Positions 49,096 through 57,716 of a stretch of DNA of 64,000 nucleotides are shown here, one piece after another. The number at the start of each line of letters is the position of its first letter. The first letter of the stretch is position 1. The notes below the pieces were generated by a model. That model ran no database searches and was not told the origin of the DNA. It was given only the letters and a program-made list of their open reading frames with translations. The stretch spans positions 27,325 through 91,324 of the forward strand of contig JBDHFN010000001.1 in the NCBI GenBank assembly GCA_039590375.1, in the 5' to 3' direction. The position numbers were made by a program, and so were the translations under genes. The stretch is from UBA822 sp039590375 (lineage in GTDB: Bacteria; Gemmatimonadota; Gemmatimonadetes; Longimicrobiales; Gaopeijiaceae).

Positions 49096-50250
49096 ATGTT
49101 CGATTTCACCCTGCACGCTGAAGACGGTGCGGCCCGCACCGGGACCTTCACCACGCCCCACGGCGAGGTGGAGACCCCCGTCTTCATGCCGGTGGGAACC
49201 AGCGGCACGGTCAAGGGCGTCTCACCCGAAGAGGTAGAGGCTACTGGGGCGTCCATGATCCTCGCGAACACGTATCACCTCTATCTGCGCCCGGGACACG
49301 AGCTGGTCCGTGAGCTGGGAGGGGTTCACGACTTCATGCGCTGGAACGGGCCCATCCTGACCGACTCGGGCGGTTACCAAGTCTTCTCACTCGCGGGCAG
49401 CAACAAGATCACGGACGACGGGGTGGTCTTCCAGAGCCACATCGACGGATCCAGCCACCTCTTCACGCCCGAGGTGGTCATGGACATCCAGCATGCGTTG
49501 GGAGCCGATGTCGTAATGGCGTTCGACGAGTGCCCGCCGGGGGGAGTCACCCGCAAGGAGGCGGAGGCGGCGAACCGGCGTACGCTGGAGTGGCTGGCGC
49601 GTTGCCGGGAGCGGTTTCGGGTCCTTGATGACGATGCCGATGCCGGGAGAGGGCGCCAGAGCCTGTTTCCGGTCCTCCAGGGCAACGTGTACGAGGACCT
49701 ACGCCTCGAGCACCTCAGGTCGTTCCTCGATCTCGGGGACTGGGACGGGATGGGGATCGGAGGACTCAGCGTGGGCGAAGAAAAGGACGCCATGTGGCGG
49801 GTCCTCGAGACACTGCACGCGGAGATTCCCGCTGGACTTCCGCGCTACCTCATGGGCGTGGGTTATCCCGACGATCTTCTCGAGTCCGTGGCCCGTGGAT
49901 GCGACATGTTCGACTGCGTGGCACCGACCCGAAACGCACGTCATGGGACGGCGTGGACGTCCGCCGAGGGTCAGATCAACATCAAGGCCGCCCGTTTCAT
50001 CCGGGACCGGAAACCGATCGATCCCGAGTGCGACTGTTACGCGTGCAGGGGGTATGATCGTGCTTATATTAGGCACCTTTGCGTGTCGAACGAGTTGTTC
50101 GGTGCCCGGCTCGTCTCGATCCACAATATTCGATTCTTGGTCCGGCTCGCCGAGGAGTCCCGGCAGCGCATCGCGAGTGGTACCTTCCAGTCCTGGTCCC
50201 GGGACTGGATCGAGCGGTACCGGGATTCGAAAGAGGAAGCACACGCGTAG
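49096..50250 (+). CDS. tgt: tRNA-guanine transglycosylase
   Basis: A 384-residue TGT that swaps guanine 34 for a queuine precursor in four tRNAs. It shows L-T-D-S-G-G-Y-Q-V-F-S-L with the catalytic Asp region, V-M-A-F-D-E-C-P-P and G-G-L-S-V-G-E, and the zinc site C-D-C-Y-A-C-R-G with a distal His near H-N-I-R-F. It heads a long same-strand run with yajC. queA, the next step of the pathway, is on the same strand at 31.6-32.7 kb. Confidence 0.96.
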   Translation: MFDFTLHAEDGAARTGTFTTPHGEVETPVFMPVGTSGTVKGVSPEEVEATGASMILANTYHLYLRPGHELVRELGGVHDFMRWNGPILTDSGGYQVFSLAGSNKITDDGVVFQSHIDGSSHLFTPEVVMDIQHALGADVVMAFDECPPGGVTRKEAEAANRRTLEWLARCRERFRVLDDDADAGRGRQSLFPVLQGNVYEDLRLEHLRSFLDLGDWDGMGIGGLSVGEEKDAMWRVLETLHAEIPAGLPRYLMGVGYPDDLLESVARGCDMFDCVAPTRNARHGTAWTSAEGQINIKAARFIRDRKPIDPECDCYACRGYDRAYIRHLCVSNELFGARLVSIHNIRFLVRLAEESRQRIASGTFQSWSRDWIERYRDSKEEAHA

Positions 50251-50274
50251 GTCAACACAAAGCGGAGATCGGTT

Positions 50275-50628
50275 TTGGCTGAAGCCCTACTAGCAGTCGT
50301 GATGGCCCCCCGGCAGGGGGCGAATGGCACGTTCGTGTTCTTCCTGAACATGACCGCCGTGGTTCTCATTTTCTATTTCTTGCTCATTCGCCCCCAACGC
50401 AAGGAGCAGCAACGCCAGCGGGAGATGATCGCTGCCATCGTGAAGGGCGACGAGATCGTTACCAGCGGCGGGATCATCGGGACCGTGATCCGTGCGGAGG
50501 AAGACCGCCTGATCATCAAGACTGGTGGCGAGACCAAGATTACTGTGGAGCGTAACCGGGTCGCCCACACGATCTCGTCCGACGGAAAGGGTGCGACGGG
50601 CCGGCCGGCGGACGCCGCGGCGAAGTAG
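50275..50628 (+). CDS. yajC: Preprotein translocase subunit YajC
   Basis: A 117-residue protein with one membrane helix (F-F-L-N-M-T-A-V-V-L-I-F-Y-F-L-L-I-R-P) and the YajC R-P-Q-R-K-E-Q tail, then a small soluble domain with G-D-E-I-V-T-S-G-G-I-I-G-T-V. YajC joins SecDF at the Sec translocon. The TTG start at 50275 is 24 bases after tgt, a common gene order. Confidence 0.93.
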   Translation: MAEALLAVVMAPRQGANGTFVFFLNMTAVVLIFYFLLIRPQRKEQQRQREMIAAIVKGDEIVTSGGIIGTVIRAEEDRLIIKTGGETKITVERNRVAHTISSDGKGATGRPADAAAK

Positions 50629-50630
50629 TG

Positions 50631-51152
50631 ATGGCGGTACGCAGGATCGCTCTGCTCGGTGAGGAAGTTCTTCGCGAACCGGGTGTGGAGGTGCAGGCGT
50701 TCGACGATGAACTGCGCAAGCTGGTCGAGGACATGCTCGAGACCATGTACTTCGCCGAGGGGATAGGCCTGGCGGCTCCCCAGATCGGCGTCTCGCAGCG
50801 CGTATGCGTGCTGGACCTACGTGACGAAGACCACCCCGACGCCGGGCGCTGGGTCTTCGTCAATCCAGTGATCGTCGAGTCCAGCGACGAAGAAGACAAG
50901 AAGCCTGAGGGCTGCCTGAGCATCCCCGAGATGGAGGAGGTCGTCACGCGGCCGGCCCGTGTCACGGTCCGGGGCTTCGACGTCGAGGGGGAGGCCGTCG
51001 AGGTCGAGGCGGAGGGGTTGTTGGCTCGTGCGCTCCAGCACGAGATCGATCACCTCGACGGGGTCCTCTTCATCGACCGGCTGAGTACGTTCAAGCGCCG
51101 CGCGCTGCTCAAGAAGTGGAAGAAGAGCCAGGAGGCGGGGGCGAAGGGGTGA
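50631..51152 (+). CDS. def: Peptide deformylase
   Basis: A 173-residue metal enzyme that removes the formyl group from new proteins. All three motifs are present: G-I-G-L-A-A-P-Q near residue 43, E-G-C-L-S near 88 and Q-H-E-I-D-H-L near 131. ATG 50631 is used; a GTG at 50628 precedes it. Its stop overlaps fmt by GTGA, so the two opposed formyl steps are translated together. Confidence 0.96.
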   Translation: MAVRRIALLGEEVLREPGVEVQAFDDELRKLVEDMLETMYFAEGIGLAAPQIGVSQRVCVLDLRDEDHPDAGRWVFVNPVIVESSDEEDKKPEGCLSIPEMEEVVTRPARVTVRGFDVEGEAVEVEAEGLLARALQHEIDHLDGVLFIDRLSTFKRRALLKKWKKSQEAGAKG

Positions 51153-52084
51153 AGATCCTCTTCTGGGGAACGCCGGAGTTCGCGATCCCCTCGCTTCGAG
51201 CGCTCGGTGAGGAGGGACATGACATCGTGGGTGTCGTGACCCAACCGGACCGTCCCGCGGGGAGGGGAAGGGAGCTTCAGGCGTCGGCCGTCAAGGTGGA
51301 GGCTCTCGACGAGAGCTTCAGGGTCCTGGAGCCCGAATCCGCGCGCTCCGCGGACTTTGTCCAGGAGATCACGGCCCTCGGGGCGGATCTGTCGGTCGTG
51401 GTGGCCTATGGCCAGATTCTGTCCGTCGAAGTCTTGAACGTCCCCACCATGGGCTCGGTGAATCTGCATGCGTCACTGCTGCCCTCGTTGCGCGGGGCGG
51501 CGCCCATCAACTGGTCCATTATCGGGGGCGACACGGTCACGGGCGTCACGGTCATGCGGATGGTCGAGCAGATGGACGCCGGACCGATCCTGTTCCAGTT
51601 GGAGGAGCCGATCGGCCCGGAAGAAACGGCCAGCGACCTCAGCATGCGCCTTTCCGAGGTCGGAGCGGAGGCCTTGGTGGAGGCGCTCGTACTCTTGGAG
51701 GCGGGCGTCATCGAAGAGAGGGAACAGGACGAGTCGCAGGCCACCTACGCGCCCAAGATCGATCGGGCCTTGGCCCGGATCGACTGGGCCCGTGAATCGG
51801 TGGCGGTGAGCAACTTCATTCGGGGGATGGACGCGGTGCCGGGTGCTTGGTCGGAGCTCGAAGGCGACCCGGTCAAGCTCTTCCGGCCAGAGGCGGACCC
51901 GGAGGTCATCCCCGAGGGTCGGCCCGGGACCATCGTGGAGGCCGACCAGGATACGGGGTTGCTGGTGGCGGCTGCCGAGGGAGCCGTGCGCATAGGCGAG
52001 GTCCAACCGCCCGGAAAGCGACGAATGGACGCTGGCGCATGGATCCTGGGGCGCGGCGCGACCGCCGGCCAACACTTCGAGTGA
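51149..52084 (+). CDS. fmt: Methionyl-tRNA formyltransferase
   Basis: A 311-residue enzyme that formylates initiator Met-tRNA. The N-terminal F-W-G-T-P-E-F-A, N-L-H-A-S-L-L-P-S-L-R-G-A-A-P-I-N-W with the active-site Asn/His, and D-A-G-P-I-L are clear. The C-terminal domain binds tRNA. The GTG at 51149 overlaps the def stop; a longer frame to 51116 runs inside def. Confidence 0.95.
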   Translation: MKILFWGTPEFAIPSLRALGEEGHDIVGVVTQPDRPAGRGRELQASAVKVEALDESFRVLEPESARSADFVQEITALGADLSVVVAYGQILSVEVLNVPTMGSVNLHASLLPSLRGAAPINWSIIGGDTVTGVTVMRMVEQMDAGPILFQLEEPIGPEETASDLSMRLSEVGAEALVEALVLLEAGVIEEREQDESQATYAPKIDRALARIDWARESVAVSNFIRGMDAVPGAWSELEGDPVKLFRPEADPEVIPEGRPGTIVEADQDTGLLVAAAEGAVRIGEVQPPGKRRMDAGAWILGRGATAGQHFE

Positions 52085-52767
52085 TCCCGAAGTTGCACGT
52101 CGTCACCGACGACGAGATCCTGGCCCGGCCCGATTTCGAGACCCGAGTTCGTGAGGTCTGCGAAGTCCTCGAAGCTCGCGGGCCGGCCGGTGAGGATGTG
52201 ATGGGTGGTTCCGTGGCGCTCCATCTCCGTGGGGCCCACACGACGGGCAGGCGGCTCACTGGCTTGGCCCGGGTGCTGTGCGAGCGTGCCGCCGCTTCTG
52301 GGGTTCTGCTTCTCGTGAACGATCGCCTGGACGTGGCCCTGGCTGTCGGAGCAGCGGGGGTCCACTTGGGCACGCGATCGCTGCCGCCGACCGAGGCACG
52401 ACGTCTCCTGGGGGCGAGTAGGCTCCTGGGTGTGTCCGTGCACGACGAGAGCGAAGCGCTGGAGGCGGCCGCGTCTGGAGCGGACTATCTGTTCGTGGGC
52501 ACGCTCTTCGAGACCCCCTCGCATCCGGAAGCGGCCGCCGGGGGACCCGAATTGATGGGCCGGGTGGCGTCGCGCGTAGACCTCCCTCTGGTCGGAATCG
52601 GCGGCGTGACGCCGGAGCGGGCGGCGCCCGTGCTCGCCGCCGGCGGCCACGGAGTGGCGGCCATCCGGGGCATCTGGGACGCCCCCTCTCCGCCGGACGC
52701 CGTCCAGGCTTATCTTGATGCGGTGGAGGGGGGCGATGTGAGCCACCCTGATGCGAGTCATCCGTAA
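52081..52767 (+). CDS. thiE: Thiamine phosphate synthase
   Basis: A 228-residue TIM-barrel enzyme that joins the thiazole and pyrimidine phosphates. It shows L-L-V-N-D-R-L-D-V-A, G-V-H-L-G, V-S-V-H-D and the G-G-V-T-P-E phosphate loop. The GTG start overlaps fmt (GTGA). The last residues S-H-P-D-A-S-H-P come from a short repeat near 52739-52767 and look like a degenerate tail. thiS and thiG follow. Confidence 0.88.
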   Translation: MIPKLHVVTDDEILARPDFETRVREVCEVLEARGPAGEDVMGGSVALHLRGAHTTGRRLTGLARVLCERAAASGVLLLVNDRLDVALAVGAAGVHLGTRSLPPTEARRLLGASRLLGVSVHDESEALEAAASGADYLFVGTLFETPSHPEAAAGGPELMGRVASRVDLPLVGIGGVTPERAAPVLAAGGHGVAAIRGIWDAPSPPDAVQAYLDAVEGGDVSHPDASHP

Positions 52768-52782
52768 TGCGAGCCAACTGTG

Positions 52783-53001
52783 ATGAGTGATCCAGGAAGC
52801 ATTCAGGTACACGTGAACGGCAAGGAGCGGGAAGTCCGATCCGGGCTCTCGGTCCATCAACTCGTGGAGTCCTTCGACCTCAACCCCCAGCTCATCGTGG
52901 TCGAGCTCAATCGGGAAATTCTCACCCGCGACCGGTTCAAGGACATCCAGGTCGCGGAGGGCGACACGGTCGAGTTGGTCCACTTCGTCGGAGGAGGCTG
53001 A
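52783..53001 (+). CDS. thiS: Sulfur carrier protein ThiS
   Basis: A 72-residue ubiquitin-like carrier ending in V-G-G-G, so it has the C-terminal Gly-Gly that is thiocarboxylated. It delivers sulfur to ThiG for thiazole formation. It lies directly before thiG. ATG 52783 is chosen; a GTG at 52780 adds one residue. Confidence 0.93.
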   Translation: MSDPGSIQVHVNGKEREVRSGLSVHQLVESFDLNPQLIVVELNREILTRDRFKDIQVAEGDTVELVHFVGGG

Positions 53002-53002
53002 T

Positions 53003-53821
53003 ATGGGCACTAGCGAAGTGGCAGTCGGGAGCGCCGTCGATCCGGGGATCGACGGACCCCTGCGTATTGCCGACCAGGAGTTCGATTCTCGCCTCTTTGT
53101 AGGTACCGGTAAGTATCCCGACAACGAGACGATGGTGGAGGCTATCCGGGCCTCCGGCACGGCGATGGTCACGGTGGCGGTGCGCAGGGTCGACTTGGAC
53201 CGTACGCAGAGTGAGGGCATCCTCTTCCATCTGGACCCCGAGGAGTTCTTTCTGCTTCCCAACACGGCCGGGTGCTACACGGCCGAAGACGCGATCCGGT
53301 ATGCGCGCCTCGCCCGCGCCGCGGGTTTCAACGAGTGGCTCAAGCTAGAGGTCATCGGCGACGAGACCACACTCGTGCCCGACACGCAGGCGACCCTCGA
53401 AGCCGCACAGACCTTGGTGGCCGAGGGGTTCAACGTGATGGCTTACACGAATGACGATCTCGTGACCGCCCTCCGTCTTGAAGACGCGGGCTGTGTCGCC
53501 GTGATGCCACTCGCCAGCCCGATCGGCAGCGGGCTCGGAATCGTCAACCCGTACTTCATCCGGGAGATCAAGCGTCGCTGCGAGGTTCCCATCATCGTGG
53601 ACGCGGGGGTGGGGACGGCCTCCGACGCGTGTGTTGCGATGGAGCAGGGCGTGGACGGGGTGCTCATGAACACGGCCATTGCGACCGCGGACGATCCGGT
53701 GGCGATGGCACACGCCATGCGGCTTGCGACCCGGTCGGGACGGCTCGCGTACTTGGCGGGCCGTATGGAGGCCAGGGAAATCGGGATTCCATCGTCGCCC
53801 ACGCGAGGGATGTTGGACTGA
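53003..53821 (+). CDS. thiG: Thiazole synthase
   Basis: A 272-residue TIM-barrel enzyme that makes the thiazole phosphate of thiamine from deoxyxylulose phosphate, ThiS-thiocarboxylate and dehydroglycine. Landmarks are F-V-G-T-G-K-Y near residue 32, the Schiff-base Lys in W-L-K-L-E-V-I-G-D and G-I-V-N-P-Y with the D-A-G-V-G-T-A-S-D phosphate loop. No thiO, thiH or thiF is in the window. The stop is followed by rsmB in an apparent CTGA overlap. Confidence 0.95.
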   Translation: MGTSEVAVGSAVDPGIDGPLRIADQEFDSRLFVGTGKYPDNETMVEAIRASGTAMVTVAVRRVDLDRTQSEGILFHLDPEEFFLLPNTAGCYTAEDAIRYARLARAAGFNEWLKLEVIGDETTLVPDTQATLEAAQTLVAEGFNVMAYTNDDLVTALRLEDAGCVAVMPLASPIGSGLGIVNPYFIREIKRRCEVPIIVDAGVGTASDACVAMEQGVDGVLMNTAIATADDPVAMAHAMRLATRSGRLAYLAGRMEAREIGIPSSPTRGMLD

Positions 53822-55143
53822 GTACGGCGTCCGCCACGCCGGGACGCCTCGCCGCTTCGGATATCCTCGCGGCGGTGGCCCGAGGGCGGAGGCTCGACCG
53901 GGCCTTCGCGGCCGCTACCCGTTCATTCGACGCCCGAGATCGCGCCTGGTGCCGAGAGTTGGTGTTCGGCATTCAGCGGCTCCGAGGCCGGCTGGATCAC
54001 CTGCTTGATCGAAGAGTGAAGCGCGGTCTCGAAAGCGTAGAAGCCGGCGTGCGGGACGCACTTCGGATCGGCGTCTACGAGATTCTCTACATGGGTGGCG
54101 TGCCCGAGTACGCGGCGGTCTCCCAGGCCGTCGATCTCGCCCAGTCCAAGGGTGGGCGGGGCGTCGCCGGATTCGCCAACGCTGTCCTGCGAGGTATTGC
54201 CCGGGACGGCGGCGGCCCGGAGAATTTCCCCGACCCCGAAACCCAACCTCTGGAGTTCTTGTCGACGTGGGGTTCGCATCCTCGGTGGTTGGTGGAGCGC
54301 TGGCTGGCACGCTGGCCCGCCGCGGATGTGCGGAAACTGGTCGACGCGAACAATGGTGTGCCCCCCCTATCTCTTCGGTGCCTCTGGGATGCGCCGTCGG
54401 AGGCCGTGGAGGCGCTGGAAGCCGAACAGATTACGGCGGACCTCGTCGGTCTTGGCACGGGATGTGTAGTGATTCCTGGGCATGCATCCCTGGAAGAGGC
54501 CATGAGGGTGGTTCCGGTGGTAGTCCAGGATCCCGCGGCTGCCTTGGTGGTCTCGTATGCCGATCCTGATCCGGACGCCCGCATCGCGGACCTTTGCGCG
54601 GCACCGGGTGGCAAGACGTTGGCGCTCGCGGCCCGAGGCAATGTGGTCGTGGCGGCGGATCGGTCGCTCGAGCGCCTGCGCCTAGTTCGGGAGAACGTAG
54701 ACAGAGTGAGGAAACAGGGCGGCCGCGGCGTTCGGGTGAGTACGGTGCAAGCAGATGCGCTCGCACCTCCAGTCAGCCGCCCGGACATGCTCTTGCTGGA
54801 CGTTCCCTGCACGGGAACGGGGACCCTGAGACGTAATCCGGACATACGCTGGAGACTCACGCCGGATCGGCTGCAGGAGCTGGCCGCTCTGCAAGGCCGG
54901 ATCCTGGACGCGTGCGCGGACGTGGTACCGAGTGGAGGTGTGTTGGTGTACGCAACGTGCAGCTTGGAGCCCGAAGAAAACGAGGAACAGATCGAGGCCC
55001 TTCTGGATCGGCGGCCCGAATTCCAGATGGACCCCGGCGGAGGCGTGGCTGGAGAGTTCTTGAGCGATGAGGGGTACCTTTATGTTATTCCACAGGAATT
55101 CGGCTTCGACGGAGCCTTCGCGGCCCGCCTGAGGAAGATGTAA
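53818..55143 (+). CDS. rsmB: 16S rRNA m5C967 methyltransferase RsmB, CTG start proposed
   Basis: A NusB-like RNA-binding domain (to about 150) followed by a SAM-binding methyltransferase domain: D-L-C-A-A-P-G-G-K-T, the P-C-T-G-T-G motif with catalytic Cys, and Y-A-T-C-S-L with the second Cys. No ATG, GTG or TTG lies near the thiG end in this frame. The N-terminal helix starts before the first GTG (53875), so I propose CTG 53818, overlapping the thiG stop, with GAGGG eight bases upstream. That gives 441 residues beginning S-T-A-S. The alternative GTG start shortens the first helix. Confidence 0.88.
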   Translation: MSTASATPGRLAASDILAAVARGRRLDRAFAAATRSFDARDRAWCRELVFGIQRLRGRLDHLLDRRVKRGLESVEAGVRDALRIGVYEILYMGGVPEYAAVSQAVDLAQSKGGRGVAGFANAVLRGIARDGGGPENFPDPETQPLEFLSTWGSHPRWLVERWLARWPAADVRKLVDANNGVPPLSLRCLWDAPSEAVEALEAEQITADLVGLGTGCVVIPGHASLEEAMRVVPVVVQDPAAALVVSYADPDPDARIADLCAAPGGKTLALAARGNVVVAADRSLERLRLVRENVDRVRKQGGRGVRVSTVQADALAPPVSRPDMLLLDVPCTGTGTLRRNPDIRWRLTPDRLQELAALQGRILDACADVVPSGGVLVYATCSLEPEENEEQIEALLDRRPEFQMDPGGGVAGEFLSDEGYLYVIPQEFGFDGAFAARLRKM

Positions 55144-55225
55144 CAGTGTTGCATGAACTCGAACTCGAGGCGTACGTGCACGGAGGACTGCAGATACAAA
55201 GAGGGACTATGGTAGGGACGTCTTC

Positions 55226-56065
55226 ATGAGGTTGGGGAGCTCGATCCGGCGGCGTCGATTCCGCAGTGACGGACGCTTCCAGTGGCCTGAGATCACGAGA
55301 GACTTTCGACTCGGACGGCTCAAGCTTACCCGAAATGCCGGCTTGGTCGGGGCCGGGGTCCTCGTCCTCGGCCTGGTGCTCGGCTACGTCGTGAGCACCC
55401 GTCTATTCTTTCCGATGCCACCGCCCCCGGGAGATCTCTTCGAGGTTCCGGATGTCCGAGGACTCGACCGCTCGGTGGCGTTGGACATGCTGGAGAGGGC
55501 CGGGGTCGGGGCCGCCGTAACGGATTCGTTCCGACACCCCACGGCGTTGAGCGGCGAAGTCTTGGGTCAGACCCCCCTTTCGGGGCAACTCTCGACGGCG
55601 ACGAACCCGGTCGCCCTGACGGTGAGTCTGGGCCCGGTGCGGAGGCCTGTACCGGATGTGGTCCGGCTCGGTCTGAACTCGGCCCGGACCGTCCTCGAAG
55701 CGAGTGGCTTCATCGTCATCGTGGACACGCTCCTGGCTGACCTACCCGAGGGCCAGGTGGTGGAGGTGCTTCCCGAGGCCGGCACCGAAGTGGATCTACC
55801 CATGGAGGTCATCGTTCTCGTCAGCACCGGTCCTCCGTTGGTGCCCATGCCGCTCCTTCTCGGAATCGAACAGGCGAATGCGGAAGTCCTGATCGACTCT
55901 CTCGGTTTCGAGCTTTCGGAGATCGAATATCGGTTCCGGTTCGGGCGGGATCAGGGCCGGGTCGTCGAGCAATTTCCGCCACCGGACAGCCTCGTGGGGC
56001 CGGGTAGTCCTGTGACGTTGGTCGTCGGGAGGCGATCGTCGGCCCAGCGCGGTGGCAGAAACTAG
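55226..56065 (+). CDS. Membrane protein with three PASTA domains
   Basis: A 279-residue protein. A basic N-terminal tail, one membrane helix at about 38-60, and three PASTA repeats (V-P-D-V-R-G-L, V-P-D-V-V-R-L-G, V-P-M-P-L-L-L-G). PASTA domains bind peptidoglycan fragments and usually sit on Ser/Thr kinases or penicillin-binding proteins; no kinase is attached here. It follows rsmB, a position where PASTA proteins occur in many bacteria. Confidence 0.87.
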   Translation: MRLGSSIRRRRFRSDGRFQWPEITRDFRLGRLKLTRNAGLVGAGVLVLGLVLGYVVSTRLFFPMPPPPGDLFEVPDVRGLDRSVALDMLERAGVGAAVTDSFRHPTALSGEVLGQTPLSGQLSTATNPVALTVSLGPVRRPVPDVVRLGLNSARTVLEASGFIVIVDTLLADLPEGQVVEVLPEAGTEVDLPMEVIVLVSTGPPLVPMPLLLGIEQANAEVLIDSLGFELSEIEYRFRFGRDQGRVVEQFPPPDSLVGPGSPVTLVVGRRSSAQRGGRN

Positions 56066-56142
56066 CTGATTTCCGGACGCAGGCGTTAAATTGAGGTCTG
56101 ACCCGTTCAGCAGCCTTCTAAGCTTCGTCCAGGCTCTTCGAT

Positions 56143-56724
56143 ATGACGGTTGAACCGACACCCAGCACGGGATATTCGAATCGACCCTACGCGTATGCGC
56201 TGATCGGGATCGTCTTCATAATCGTGTTGGCCTGGCTGAATCAGGATCGCATTCAGCCGGTGACCGCTGGAACCGCCGCTCCAGACTTCGAGGTCACGGA
56301 TCTCGCTGGTGGTCTCGATCGCCTCAGCGACCACAGGGGCGAAGTCGTCCTGCTCAACATCTGGGCGACCTGGTGCGGTCCCTGCCGTGTCGAAATGCCC
56401 TCCATGGAGCGTCTCTATCGGGGAATCGCCGAGGACGGGTTCGAGATCATGGCGGTCAGCATCGATGCCGAAATAGGCCAGTTTGACCGGTTCGGCTATC
56501 CTGGAGGCGACATTCAGGCGTTCGCCGACTCGCTCGGGCTGACGTTTCCAATGCTCCACGATCCCTCCGGGGGAATCCAGCAGTTGTACCGCACGACGGG
56601 TGTGCCGGAGACGTTCTTGATCGGTAGGGACGGAATCATCTACAAATGGGTGGCGGGCGGGACCGAGTGGGACGCGCCCGAGCACAAGGAGTTGATCGAG
56701 CGTCTACTGGCTGCCCCCAAGTGA
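56143..56724 (+). CDS. Membrane-anchored thioredoxin-like protein (TlpA/ResA type)
   Basis: A 193-residue protein. One membrane helix near 18-35, then a thioredoxin fold with N-I-W-A-T-W-C-G-P-C-R-V-E-M-P (redox Cys pair) and the cis-Pro loop G-V-P-E-T-F-L-I. It should reduce disulfides on exported proteins, for example during cytochrome c assembly. ATG start 77 bases after the PASTA gene. Confidence 0.92.
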   Translation: MTVEPTPSTGYSNRPYAYALIGIVFIIVLAWLNQDRIQPVTAGTAAPDFEVTDLAGGLDRLSDHRGEVVLLNIWATWCGPCRVEMPSMERLYRGIAEDGFEIMAVSIDAEIGQFDRFGYPGGDIQAFADSLGLTFPMLHDPSGGIQQLYRTTGVPETFLIGRDGIIYKWVAGGTEWDAPEHKELIERLLAAPK

Positions 56725-56756
56725 TTCGAAATCCCTTTGACAAGACCGGTTGAGGC

Positions 56757-57716
56757 ATGCCCGGCCAGGCGCTTCTAGGCAAACTCACCCGCGACGGCCG
56801 TTTCAAGATTGCGGCTCTCGGCTTGGCTCTGTTCCTCTGGATTCTGGTCCGCGTCGGAACCCCTGGCCAGCGCGACCTCCTGGTCCCGATCGATATCCGA
56901 CTGGACGACCCGGGATGGGTCGTGCTCGCGGATCCGGTTCCGGCGGCGGTGCTCGTCCGCTTCAGCGGTCCGCAAACCGAGATGTTCCGCATCAATGGAT
57001 TCGGCGGCATGGCCGTGGTCGTCCCCATTACGGACGTGGCGGAAGAGGATATGGTGATCTCGCTCCAGCCGGGGTGGGTGCCGGTGGATGGTTACCGGGG
57101 TGTGCAGGTGGAGGACATCGTTCCCAGCGCCATCAACGTTCACCTCGACCGTCTGGCCACGAGGACCCTCCCGGTGCGAATCAGCACGCGCGGACAGATT
57201 CCTGAGCACCTTGCTCTGACACGCGCACTTTCGTTGACGCCCAACCTCGTTCGGGTGACTGGACCAGCGAGTGTCGTCGAGCGCCTCGATACGTTGGATA
57301 TGGTCCCCGTGGTCCTGGACGATGTGGGCGAGCAGGCGACGGTCGAGACCGTTGTCGATACGGCGGGCATGGGCCGGGTGACGGTCGTGCCCTACGCTCT
57401 AACGCTGAGGGTTCCTACGGAGGAGTCCGTCGAGCGAGTCATAGAGGGCGTTCCCGTCATCGTGGATCCGGCCATCGGGAGTGGACGGATCGAGGTGTCT
57501 CCCGAGGTGGTACAGGTAACGGTGACCGGTGCGCGCAGCCGCGTGTCCGGGATGGAAGCGGAGTTCTTGAGGGCCGTCGTGCCGTCGTATGCCATCGTGG
57601 ACCTGGGAGTGGTTGAAGAGCGCCGGGTTCCGATCGTGATGCGCGGCGTTCCATCGTACGTATCCGTGGTGCCGGGGCCGGACACGGTCGCCGTTCGGAG
57701 ACGGATCCAGTTGTGA
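56757..57716 (+). CDS. YbbR-domain membrane protein
   Basis: A 319-residue protein with an N-terminal membrane helix (I-A-A-L-G-L-A-L-F-L-W-I-L-V-R-V-G) and three to four YbbR repeats, for example V-P-I-D-I-R-L-D and L-P-V-R-I-S-T-R-G. YbbR (CdaR) proteins regulate the diadenylate cyclase CdaA in some bacteria; no cdaA is visible here. It overlaps tsaD by GTGA. Confidence 0.82.
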   Translation: MPGQALLGKLTRDGRFKIAALGLALFLWILVRVGTPGQRDLLVPIDIRLDDPGWVVLADPVPAAVLVRFSGPQTEMFRINGFGGMAVVVPITDVAEEDMVISLQPGWVPVDGYRGVQVEDIVPSAINVHLDRLATRTLPVRISTRGQIPEHLALTRALSLTPNLVRVTGPASVVERLDTLDMVPVVLDDVGEQATVETVVDTAGMGRVTVVPYALTLRVPTEESVERVIEGVPVIVDPAIGSGRIEVSPEVVQVTVTGARSRVSGMEAEFLRAVVPSYAIVDLGVVEERRVPIVMRGVPSYVSVVPGPDTVAVRRRIQL

